Shown: piece after piece, positions 49,158-59,200 of the stretch
Position numbering within the stretch: position 1 is the stretch's first letter
How the letters are laid out: the number at the start of each line of letters is the position of its first letter
Assembly (NCBI RefSeq): GCF_003148625.1
Contig: NZ_QGGO01000009.1
Span: 62,001-126,000, forward strand
Length of the DNA: 64,000 bases
Reading direction: 5' to 3'
DNA from: Arcicella aurantiaca
GTDB taxonomy: Bacteria > Bacteroidota > Bacteroidia > Cytophagales > Spirosomataceae
The notes under the pieces: model-generated
What the model was told of the DNA's origin: nothing
Database searches by the model: none
Seen by the model: the letters and a program-made list of their open reading frames with translations, nothing else
Program-made: the position numbers and the translations under genes

Positions 49158-51353
49158 ATGGAAAAATTAAGATACATACTCAATTTCAATAAGTTATTGA
49201 TTTTGTTCTTTATGTTTTTAGGAGGAAAAACATTTGGTCAAGTTACTTTATCGCTCAGGTATCTTTCTGTTGATAATAAATACCACGTGTATTTGACACC
49301 CACTACAGCTTTGGCTGCGGTTGCCAATCCTAAATTAACAGATGGTAGTTCTCAAATTACCTTGATGGCTTCCACAGGAAACTTGACCATTGGTACAGTT
49401 ACTTCTGTTAGCCCATCAGGAAGTTGGGATTTATCAACAACTACCCGAAACAATGGGGATGTTGTGAGTGGAGCTCCGCTTGGAAAAGACTTTTTTGTCA
49501 TTACGCCAGCAGGTGACTTTACCGCTATTAACTATACCTCTGGTACGGAGGTCGAATTATTTAATTTTGATGTTACTGGTACTTGTACTGGAAGTTTGGA
49601 TATTCTTCCAGCAGGAAGCCAAACCGCAGGTGGAGGTACGCTTAACATTGGTTCGTATTTTAGTGTAAAAGGTTATACAGGCGGAATTGGTACAAACCAT
49701 TTTGCAAGTACATATAGTATGAGTGCTGCTTGTCCTGTGGCTGTCACTACTTCGCCAGATTTAGTAACATCTATTGGGCAACCTGCTACACCATTAACAG
49801 TTGGACAAGCAAGTAATGTACCTGTAACGATTACAAACGTTGGAACTGCTCCTGCAACTGGACCAATTCTTACAACCATTACTATTCCTACTGGAACAAC
49901 TGCTCCAGCAAGTTTTTTGAGTAATGGTAGTTCTTGTACAACTTCTGGGCAAACTGTAACTTGTTCAACGCCAGGACCAATTAGTAATGTTTCACCAACG
50001 AATACTGCTCTAATTAATGTTCCCGTAACACCTTTGCCAGCTTCGGCAGGTACAAGTCCTCAATTTACGGCTACAACAACTGGACCTAATGAACCTGTTG
50101 CAAATGTTGGAAATAATCCTGCAACGCCAATGACACCTTCAACACCAATTGCAGGTGTACCAGACTTAACAACAACGATTGGTCAGCCATCAACACCTTT
50201 AACAGTGGGTATGCCAAGTAATATTCCTGTAACAGTAACCAACATTGGTTCGGCTCCAGCAACAGGGCCTATCACAACAACTTTTACCTTGCCAACAGGA
50301 ACAACAGCTCCAGCAAGCTTTTTGAGTAATGGTAGTTCATGTACAACTTCTGGACAAACAGTAACTTGTTCGACACCGGGACCAATTAGTAATGTTTCGC
50401 CAAATAATACAGCTTTGATTAACATTCCTGTAACTCCTTTGGCAAGTACAGTTGGAACAAACCCTCAATTTAATGCCACAACGAGTGCTCCAAATGAACC
50501 TTCTAACAATGCAACAAACAATCCTGCAACACCAATGACTCCAATTGCAGCGGTTGTAGCAGGCAATACAGTCGTAAGTGTAAAAGCTTTATTACAAGGA
50601 GGTTATCAAAGTGCAGGTTTAATGAGAGACCAATTACGTACAAAAAGTTTGATTCCAGCCACTGAACCATATACTGCTTTAGGTTATATCCACAAAGGCG
50701 GAGGCGGTAGCGAAACCGTATCAAGTTCAGTTTTAGCAGTTTCAGACCCAAACAATGCTATTGTTGACTGGGTTGTGGTTGAATTAAGAGATGCAACAAC
50801 ACCAAGCACAGTCATTGCGAGTAAATCAGCTTTAATTCAGAAAGATGGAGACGTTGTAAGTGCCACAGATGGCGTTTCGGCGGTAACATTCACAGGAATT
50901 TCAGTAAACAATTATTACGTATCGGTAAAACATCGTAATCACTTGGGAGTAATGACTAAAACGGCATTGAACTTTGCCACAGCAGTTGGTTTGATTGACT
51001 TTTCATTACCATCAACTTTAACGAATGGTACAAATCCTCAAAAAGTATTGAGTGATGGTAGATTAGCACTTTGGGCTGGAAATACAACAGGAGATAACCA
51101 AGTTATTTATTCAGGAACATCAAGTGATGTTTCGCCAATTTATAACTATATCTATAACGACCTGAGCAATACTGCCAAAACAACCACTTTTGTAAAAACG
51201 GCATATACTCGCAATGATGTAAACTTAACTGGAACAGTTGTGTATCAAGGACCTTCAAACGAAGTAGATATGATTATGGTAAATATTCTTACTCACCCAG
51301 CCAACTTGGTTAGTAAAAGTCCATCTTTCATAATCTTAGAACAAATTCCTTAG
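49158..51353 (+). CDS. Secreted surface protein with two DUF11-like repeats and the shared C-terminal module
   Basis: This 731-residue protein has a signal peptide ending TFGQ (28). Residues about 29-195 form a beta-rich domain (VTLSLRYLSVDNKYHVYL...). Two near-identical repeats follow (about 205-330 and 340-465), each with DL.(T/S)xIGQPxTPLTVG, APASFLSNGSSCTTSGQTV and CSTPGPISNVSP. The last 250 residues are the shared module: [55 protein letters not shown], and NDVNLTGTVVYQGPSNE. It follows the giant gene by 79 bases on the same strand and probably shares its export route. Function is likely structural or adhesive. Confidence 0.88.
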   Translation: MEKLRYILNFNKLLILFFMFLGGKTFGQVTLSLRYLSVDNKYHVYLTPTTALAAVANPKLTDGSSQITLMASTGNLTIGTVTSVSPSGSWDLSTTTRNNGDVVSGAPLGKDFFVITPAGDFTAINYTSGTEVELFNFDVTGTCTGSLDILPAGSQTAGGGTLNIGSYFSVKGYTGGIGTNHFASTYSMSAACPVAVTTSPDLVTSIGQPATPLTVGQASNVPVTITNVGTAPATGPILTTITIPTGTTAPASFLSNGSSCTTSGQTVTCSTPGPISNVSPTNTALINVPVTPLPASAGTSPQFTATTTGPNEPVANVGNNPATPMTPSTPIAGVPDLTTTIGQPSTPLTVGMPSNIPVTVTNIGSAPATGPITTTFTLPTGTTAPASFLSNGSSCTTSGQTVTCSTPGPISNVSPNNTALINIPVTPLASTVGTNPQFNATTSAPNEPSNNATNNPATPMTPIAAVVAGNTVVSVKALLQGGYQSAGLMRDQLRTKSLIPATEPYTALGYIHKGGGGSETVSSSVLAVSDPNNAIVDWVVVELRDATTPSTVIASKSALIQKDGDVVSATDGVSAVTFTGISVNNYYVSVKHRNHLGVMTKTALNFATAVGLIDFSLPSTLTNGTNPQKVLSDGRLALWAGNTTGDNQVIYSGTSSDVSPIYNYIYNDLSNTAKTTTFVKTAYTRNDVNLTGTVVYQGPSNEVDMIMVNILTHPANLVSKSPSFIILEQIP

Positions 51354-51375
51354 AAATTAGGGGAGTTTGTATAGC

Positions 51376-51408
51376 AACTTCCCGAAGGATTTAAACTTTC
51401 GGGAAGTT
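51376..51408. repeat. AACTTCCCGAA-family palindrome
   Basis: Arms AACTTCCCGAA and TTTCGGGAAGTT surround GGATTTAAAC. It lies just after the 49158 gene and belongs to the family at 16386 and 20983. Confidence 0.8.
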
Positions 51409-51488
51409 CAAAAAAATGCTTTTACAATTTCCCTAAACAACGCCTAAAATACCATGAACCTTTGGTTTTATCTAAAATGTTCCAAGAT

Positions 51489-54400
51489 ATGAAAAGTCCT
51501 TTTTACATAATCAAGTCTTGGTGTCTTGCACTTTTGCTGAGCTTTCTGGCATTAGCACAAGCAGGTTTTGCCCAAAATGTAAAACTGTTTGTCAGAAGTA
51601 AAGCTGCAAGCCCAAACGTCTATGAAGTGGGTATGATTGCCTCTGGTTCATATTCAAATGTATATTTTAATACAGGACAAGTTACGCTTAAAGCTCCCAA
51701 ATCTGGTATGGCATTTTGTAGTGTCAATACCAAAATAGGAGATTGGGGCGGGGCTACCTCTGTTATAAATAATACCAATCCTAATACTACTGCAACACCG
51801 TATTTCACCACAGTTAGAAATGCCACTGCCAGTAGTGTTGCTTTGCCCGATGATTATTTTATCATTGGCAAAACCAGTTCCCCATTAGCTGTCAATATCA
51901 GTGCTAATACTGAGTATATTTTATTTGAATTGTCGGTTTGCCCAGGCACTTGCTCGGGTACACTAAGTTTATACGAAAATGGTGTAGATACTTGGAATGG
52001 TAGCGATTTGAGCTATAACGTTGGGCAATCTATTAGCCTTGACGGTATTGACCAATATCAAGCCAACGACAATACAAGAGGCACAGCCAATTGTTCTGTT
52101 TTATTAGCAGATACTGATGGAGATGGTTTAACTGATACCCAAGAATTAGCTTTGGGTACAAATCCAAATGACTTAGATTCTGACGATGACGGAATCAGCG
52201 ATGGAGATGAAGTTAACGGCACAGGGCCATTAACGGCAAGTATCAAAACCAATCCTTTATTAGCTGATACCGACGGTGATGGCATCAAAGATGGTACAGA
52301 AGTAGGCGTAGTAACTCCTATTGCTGACCCTGACGGTGCTGGGCCTTTATTAGGTACAAATGTAGGGGCAGGCAATTTTATTGTAGATGCCGACCCAACA
52401 ACCAAAACAGACCCAACCAAAGCTGATACTGATGGTGATGGTTTGTCTGACGGAATAGAAGATACCAACAAAAATGGTAGAATTGATGCTGGTGATACCA
52501 ATCCTTTAGTTATTGACACAGATGGCGACGGATTGTTGGATGGAGCAGAAGATGCCAACCATAATGGTATTGTTGATTCAGGAGAAACTGACCCACGAGT
52601 ATTTGATGCTGTTTCTCCAACTTGTGAAGTAAGCTATTTTATTAGAACAAAAACGGGTTCTACCAATGTCTTTGAAGTTGGTATGATTTCTCCAAATACG
52701 TATAGTAATGTATATTTCAATACTGGACAAGTAACCTTCAAAGCTCCGAAAGGAACAGCAGGAAAACAGTTAAGTATTTGTAATGTTGATACAAAAATTG
52801 GAGATTGGGGTGGTGCTACAACTACTGCCAATAATACAAATCCGAGTGTAACATCAACAGCATATTTCACTACTGTAAGAAATGCAACAGGTATTTCTGG
52901 TGCTTTGCCAGACGATTATTTTATCGTTGGTAAAACCGCAACCCCTGTATTACAAAACGTTACGCCTAATACGGAATATATTTTATTTGAAATGACGGGC
53001 TGTCCTAATAGCTGTACTGGTGATTTGCAATTATATGAAAATCAAGGTAAAGTTAATGCAGACGCTTGGACAGGAACAGATTTAAACTATAATCCGGGAG
53101 AAGAAGTTAGTTTTGACGGTGTCGATAGATATTGTGGCAATGTTCAAAGAGGTGCAGCCACTTGTACTGACCCTGTTTTATTAACAGATACTGATGGTGA
53201 CGGTGTACCTGATTCTCAAGAATTAATAGATGGAACAAGTATTACAAACTCATGTAGTTTTGTATTGGCTCATCAGAATACTGCCCCAACTACGGCTTGG
53301 AATATCGCTGACTGTGACGGTGACGGTGTAACCAATGGTAAAGAAAAAATTGATGGAACAGACCCATTAAATATGTGTAGTTTCATTCAATCAAGTCAAA
53401 CTTTAACGCCTTCGGTTGCTTGGAATAGTGCAGACTGTGATAGCGATGGTAATCCAAATATTTCTGACCCTAACAAAGGAACAGCTACGGCAACCAACGA
53501 TGCGTTGAATGCTCCATTGGGAATTCCTTCAGTAGTAAATGTTTTAGCCAATGATGATTTCTTGGCTGGTGCAAACCTAAGTATTACCCAAACAGGTGGT
53601 ACGGCGGCGGGTACAGTGGCATTTAATCCTCTTACAGGAATGATGACTTACACACCAACAGCGGCAGAAGCGGGTTCAACCGTAACTGTGGTTTATCAAG
53701 TTTGTAAGAATACTCCTTTACCACAAGTTTGTGCTTCGGCTACGGTAAGTATTCAAGTTGGTCCAGCTCCAACTTGTGAGATTAGTTTGTTTGTGAGAAC
53801 AAAAGTAGGAACAACAAATACCTTTGAAGTAGGTATGATTTCTCCAAATACATATAATAATGTGTATTTCAATACTGGGCAAGTAACTATCAAAGCTCCT
53901 AAAGGCGTTGGTGGAAAACAATTCAGTATTTGTAATATCAATACAAAAATTGGAGATTGGGGTGGAGCTACTTCTGTGGCAAATAACACAAACCCAAATA
54001 CTGCCTCTACTGCTTTATTTACAAGTATTCGTACTGCTACGGCAAGTGCAACGGCTTTACCTGACGATTATTTCGTGATTGGTAAATCGTCTGCTCCTGT
54101 GTTGCAAAATATTACTCCGAATACAGAATATGTTTTGTTTGAAATGACTGGTTGCCCGAACACTTGTACAGGAGACTTGAAGCTATACGAAAATCAAGGG
54201 TCAGCAACACCTGATACTTGGACGGGTACAGATTTGAGTTATAACCCAGGTCAAGCCATTAGTTTTGACGGTGTTGATAGATATTGTAGTAATGTATTAC
54301 GTGGTGCAGCAACGTGTTTAAATGTTGATAATCCATTGGCTATTAATGACATAAACATTACGCCCAAAAATACAGCTACTACTGGAAATATCTTAACGAA

Positions 54401-55937
54401 CGACAATAAAGGTAGTTTGCCATTAACAATTACAGTATTGACACCTGCGGCAAATGGAACATTTACTTTAGGAACTGCTGGAGCTTACACTTATACGCCA
54501 AATAGCAATTTTGTAGGTAAAGATTCAGTACGTTACCAAATCTGTAATAACCAAACTCCTGCCGTTTGTGACCAAGCTTGGGTTTATATTACCGTAACGG
54601 ATGCCCCAAGTGCAACGCCTACCAATCCTCCGATTGCGATGGCAGATGTAAATCAGACGTTGGTAAATACCCCTGTAAGTGGTACAGTAGCTAATAATGA
54701 TAGTGACCCAGACGCTGGACAAATATTGAGTTTTACAAAACTTACTAATCCGAGCAATGGTACAGTAACATTTAATGCTACCACAGGTGCTTATACGTAC
54801 ACACCAAATAATGGTTTTGTAGGAACTGATATTTTCACTTATAAAGCTTGTGATAATGGTTCGCCAGTACAATGTGCATCTACCAATGTGACAATTAAAG
54901 TTACGCCTGATAATAGTGCAGGTGGAAACATTAAACCTGTTGCTAATGATGATGTTTATACAACAGGTAAAGGGGTAGGGGTAAACGGTAATATTTCATT
55001 AAATGACCATGATGCAAATACTGGACAAACATTAAGTTATACTACGGTTTCTTTACCATCTAATGGTATCGTTTCTGTAAATTCTGATGGTACATTTAGT
55101 TATGCACCAAATGCAACTTTTGTTGGTACAGATGTATTCTTGTATAAAGTTTGTGATAATGGCTCACCTGCCATGTGTGATACTGCAACGGTTTATATCA
55201 ACATTACAGACCCTTTAAATACGGTTTGTGTAACGTTTAGTCTAAAAGCAATTTTGGAAGGACCTTTAAATTCAGTTTCTGGATTGATGAGTACATTCCT
55301 TAATACAAGAGGTTTATTACCGGGACAAACGCCTGTGGGTATCAATGGAGTGGCAACGCCAAATGGACAACCATATTCAACTGCACCTTGGAATTATTCG
55401 GGTACAGAGGCAATGCCAATTGGTGGGTATCCGAGCAATGTAGTTGACTGGGTGTTAGTTTCATTGAGAACAGATTCTTTGACAAGTACGCCAGTGTTCA
55501 GAGCAGCAGGTTTACTGCGTGAAGATGGTACTATTACTTTCGTAAGTCCATGTTTTAGTATTCCAAATGGTTCATACTATATCTTGGTAGAACATCGTAA
55601 CCACATGGGAGTTATGAGCGATAAGAAAGTTACTGTAACTTCTGGAACATTGACGTATGACTTTACCGTTAGGGATTCTTATGCTCATACAAACCCTCCA
55701 TCGTATGGTCAGAAATTGGTTGGTACAAAATATGTTCTTTATGCAGGTGACCCTAAAAAGGCTCTTACAAATGACAATTTTGATATAAATGCCGCTGACT
55801 CAAACCTATGGAAAGGGCAGTCAGGTATTTTTGACCGATATATGTATGGCGACTACAATTTTGATGCAGATGTAAATAATGCTGATAATACCTTATGGAA
55901 AGTCAATAATGGACGATTCTCGGGTGTAGTACATTAA
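51489..55937 (+). CDS. Large secreted protein with three cohesin-like modules and four cadherin-like repeats
   Basis: I choose the ATG at 51489, giving MKSPFYIIKSWCLALLLSFLALAQAGFAQ as signal peptide and 1,482 residues; a TTG at 51462 and an ATG at 51477 are alternatives. Three copies of a roughly 180-residue module (nt about 51570-52110, 52620-53160, 53770-54320) share EVGMI....Y.NVYFNTGQVT.KAP, IGDWGGAT and LPDDYFI(I/V)GK. DxDxDG repeats separate them. Four cadherin-like/Big_9 repeats with TYTPN and YK(V/A)CDNGSP...C follow (about 53480-55200). The end is the shared module, VVDWVLVSLR, VEHRNHMGVM and two D.NxDADxNxxDNxLWK-type motifs. The three modules are beta-rich and might be binding domains; cohesin-like is my reading, not a proven match. 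Confidence 0.88.
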   Translation: MKSPFYIIKSWCLALLLSFLALAQAGFAQNVKLFVRSKAASPNVYEVGMIASGSYSNVYFNTGQVTLKAPKSGMAFCSVNTKIGDWGGATSVINNTNPNTTATPYFTTVRNATASSVALPDDYFIIGKTSSPLAVNISANTEYILFELSVCPGTCSGTLSLYENGVDTWNGSDLSYNVGQSISLDGIDQYQANDNTRGTANCSVLLADTDGDGLTDTQELALGTNPNDLDSDDDGISDGDEVNGTGPLTASIKTNPLLADTDGDGIKDGTEVGVVTPIADPDGAGPLLGTNVGAGNFIVDADPTTKTDPTKADTDGDGLSDGIEDTNKNGRIDAGDTNPLVIDTDGDGLLDGAEDANHNGIVDSGETDPRVFDAVSPTCEVSYFIRTKTGSTNVFEVGMISPNTYSNVYFNTGQVTFKAPKGTAGKQLSICNVDTKIGDWGGATTTANNTNPSVTSTAYFTTVRNATGISGALPDDYFIVGKTATPVLQNVTPNTEYILFEMTGCPNSCTGDLQLYENQGKVNADAWTGTDLNYNPGEEVSFDGVDRYCGNVQRGAATCTDPVLLTDTDGDGVPDSQELIDGTSITNSCSFVLAHQNTAPTTAWNIADCDGDGVTNGKEKIDGTDPLNMCSFIQSSQTLTPSVAWNSADCDSDGNPNISDPNKGTATATNDALNAPLGIPSVVNVLANDDFLAGANLSITQTGGTAAGTVAFNPLTGMMTYTPTAAEAGSTVTVVYQVCKNTPLPQVCASATVSIQVGPAPTCEISLFVRTKVGTTNTFEVGMISPNTYNNVYFNTGQVTIKAPKGVGGKQFSICNINTKIGDWGGATSVANNTNPNTASTALFTSIRTATASATALPDDYFVIGKSSAPVLQNITPNTEYVLFEMTGCPNTCTGDLKLYENQGSATPDTWTGTDLSYNPGQAISFDGVDRYCSNVLRGAATCLNVDNPLAINDINITPKNTATTGNILTNDNKGSLPLTITVLTPAANGTFTLGTAGAYTYTPNSNFVGKDSVRYQICNNQTPAVCDQAWVYITVTDAPSATPTNPPIAMADVNQTLVNTPVSGTVANNDSDPDAGQILSFTKLTNPSNGTVTFNATTGAYTYTPNNGFVGTDIFTYKACDNGSPVQCASTNVTIKVTPDNSAGGNIKPVANDDVYTTGKGVGVNGNISLNDHDANTGQTLSYTTVSLPSNGIVSVNSDGTFSYAPNATFVGTDVFLYKVCDNGSPAMCDTATVYINITDPLNTVCVTFSLKAILEGPLNSVSGLMSTFLNTRGLLPGQTPVGINGVATPNGQPYSTAPWNYSGTEAMPIGGYPSNVVDWVLVSLRTDSLTSTPVFRAAGLLREDGTITFVSPCFSIPNGSYYILVEHRNHMGVMSDKKVTVTSGTLTYDFTVRDSYAHTNPPSYGQKLVGTKYVLYAGDPKKALTNDNFDINAADSNLWKGQSGIFDRYMYGDYNFDADVNNADNTLWKVNNGRFSGVVH

Positions 55938-55950
55938 TTTAATTAGTAAC

Positions 55951-56011
55951 GATTTATGAATTAGTGATTGAAGTTTATATCAAATCACTAATTCATAAAT
56001 CAATTTTTTCC
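55951..56011 (+). terminator. Perfect-stem terminator
   Basis: GATTTATGAATTAGTGATT (55951-55969) and its exact complement (55983-56001) enclose 13 bases and are followed by AATTTTTTC. A related half copy (AAATCACTTAGTCATAAATC) lies near 56104. Confidence 0.8.
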
Positions 56012-56220
56012 TCTCTAAGTATTCATTAAAAACTTATAATCTTTTTCTTTTTTGTGGATTTATGCAAGCGTTTTAGTAAATGCTTTTATATGAATTTGTG
56101 TGAAATCACTTAGTCATAAATCATAATTCACATCTAAAAACGTATATCCGACACTTTTTCCTGCCAGATGAAAGTGGATATTTTTATACAAATTAGTAAC
56201 AACCTAAACAATTCAGTCAC

Positions 56221-59200
56221 ATGAAAAAACTGCTATCAATGCTGTTCCCAGCTATGCTTCTCTTTTGGGGAGTCATTAGTTCCGCCCGGGCTCAGAGTGG
56301 TGTGCATCCCGTAGCAGCGGGGAAATTCGATGTGAGATTTACAGTCAAAAATGTTGATTGTTCTGTCTCACCCCAAGTGCTCACCATTGCAGTACAAGTT
56401 CGGGCTACATCAATCGCAGACACCTTCCTAATGGGAGATGCCAATTACCGTTTTAGATTTAAGACTACTCAGCTAAGGCTTTTGGGTACTTCGCCCACTT
56501 TTGCCACCAGTTTGGTAAGTCAAGAAAATTTTTCGGCAAAAGCACCGTCGAGCGATTTTAACTATGGTTTTCAGAACCTAAACGGTTCTGGAGAAGGTCC
56601 TACAGAAGGGATTGTTTCTTTAAACACATTTTACTCTGGTTCAAATCAGGGAGCAAAATTAGTGGGAACATCGTGGATGACGGTTGCCTGCATCAAATTT
56701 AATGTGGTGGCAGGTAATAATTGCTTTGATTTGGTCTGGGATGACGACAAGACATTCCCAGTAACAGGTATGAATGAGGTTTATGACATTTCAACTAACC
56801 CTGCCTTTGACTTTAAACAAGCCAATGTAGCAGCAGGTGGATATTTTGGAAATGTTAGTTCGTGTATGACTACGTATTGTTCGCCCATTTTGGCAGTAAA
56901 TGACATCAATATTACGCAGATTAATACAGCAGTTAGTGGTCAGGTTTTGACAAATGATATTGGTTCGGGATTAGTTGTGAATACCACTCCTATAAGTAGC
57001 CCAGCCAACGGTACAGTTGTTTTGAATACCAACGGAACTTATACTTATACTCCAAATACAAGTTTTACAGGTACTGATACCTTTAAATATAAAGTATGCG
57101 ATAATATTACTCCCCAGAAATGTGACACAGCTTTAGTTTCAATTACTGTATTGCCAAACCCTCCGACTGGTGGGGTGAATGCTCCGCCAGTGGCAATGCC
57201 TGATGTTAATCAGACTACTGTTGGTGTACCCGTAACTGGAAATCTTTTAGCAAATGATGTTGACCCAAATGCAGGACAAACACTTACGGCAAGTACAACG
57301 CCTGTAAGTAGCCCAACAAATGGTACAGTAACTATTTTGCCTAATGGAAGTTACACTTATACACCAAACGCTGGTTTTAGTGGGCAAGATACTTTCACGT
57401 ATAAAGTATGTGATAATGCTACTCCTCAGGCTTGTAGTAATGCTACGGTTACGATTGATGTAACAGTAGATAATAATCCAACTACGGCAAATGATAAGCC
57501 AATTGCTGGTGATGATATAGGTGTGACTCCTAAAAATACTACTTTGACAAGTGTATTGGCAGGTAATGATTCAGACCCAAATGCTGGACAAACTTTAACT
57601 TATACAACTACGCCAATTGTAGCACCAACTCACGGAACAGTAACAATTACTCCTACGGGTGGTTATACTTATGTGCCAACCACAGGCTATGCAGGTCCTG
57701 ATAAGTTTACATATAAAGTTTGTGATAATGGTACACCTTCATTGTGTGATACGGCAACTGTATATTTAACAGTATCAGCAGCTCCGAACAACTTGCCCGT
57801 AATTACACCTCCTGCCGTTACACCAACAACGCCAGAAGATGCAACTACTCCAATCACGGTTTGTGTAACGTATTCAGATGCTGATGCAACAGATACTCAC
57901 ACACCAACAGTTTGTGGTACAAATAATGGAACAACAACGATTGCAAGTACCAATCCTGTTACAAAACAAGTTTGTTTGAGCTATAAGCCAAATGCAAACT
58001 TTAGTGGAACAGACTCTATTTGCGTGAAAGTTTGTGATAATAATGGTGGATGTACTACTTTGAAAATTCCAGTTACGGTAACTCCTGTAAATGACCCTCC
58101 AGTATTACTTCCGAAGCAAATAACAATGCCAGAAGATTCAGCAGCGAAAACGATTTGTTTACCAATAACAGACCCAGATTTCCCTTCTGATACACATATT
58201 GCAGGTTTATGTGCTACGCCAAAATCTGGCTCAACGGCAACGGTGTTAGTTAATAATGTTACGCACGAAATTTGTGTAACCTATTCGCCAGCACTTAATT
58301 ATGTAGGGCAAGATACTATTTGTGTAAAAGTTTGTGATGCAGCAGGTTTATGTACTAACGTATTGATTCCTGTGGTGGTAACTGAAGTAGCTGATAGCCC
58401 TGTTATTACGCCAATCCCGCAAACTGTTGCAGAGGATTCACCAATAACTGCTTTATGTTTACCAATTTCAGACCCTGATAAAAATGATACACATACAGTA
58501 ACCGTTTGTGGAGCTCCGAAAAATGGAACTGCAACACCAACCGTAAACAATACAACACATCAAGTATGCTTGAATTATAAGCCAAATGCTAATTATGCAG
58601 GTAAAGATTCAGTTTGTTTAACGGTTTGTGATTCTTACGGAAAATGTACAAATGTGATGGTGCCAATTACAGTTTCACCTGTACCTGATGCTCCAACGGT
58701 TATTGTACCTCCATTCACAATGCCTGAAGATTCTGCTTCTAAAACAGTTTGTATGCCAATTACAGACCCTGACGCAGGAGATACACATACAATTACTCCG
58801 TGTGCAACTCCTAAAAATGGAACTGTAACGACTACGGTTAATAATACAACACATACACTTTGTGTTACTTATACTCCATTTACCAATTTCTTTGGTCAGG
58901 ATACTGTATGCGTAAAAGTGTGTGATGCTTCAGGATTATGTACAGACGTAAAAATACCAATTACGGTAACATCTGTAAATGATAAACCTTTGGCAATCAA
59001 TGATGTTAATTTAACCAAGAAAGCAACGCCAATATCTGGTAATGTGTTGACAAACGACAAAGACCCTGATGTAGGACAAACTTTGACGGTTTCAACCATT
59101 CCAGTAACAGCACCTGCAAATGGTACAGTAGCTTTAGGAGTGAATGGGGCATATACTTATACGCCAAATCCATTGTTTGTTGGTACTGATTCATTTAAGT

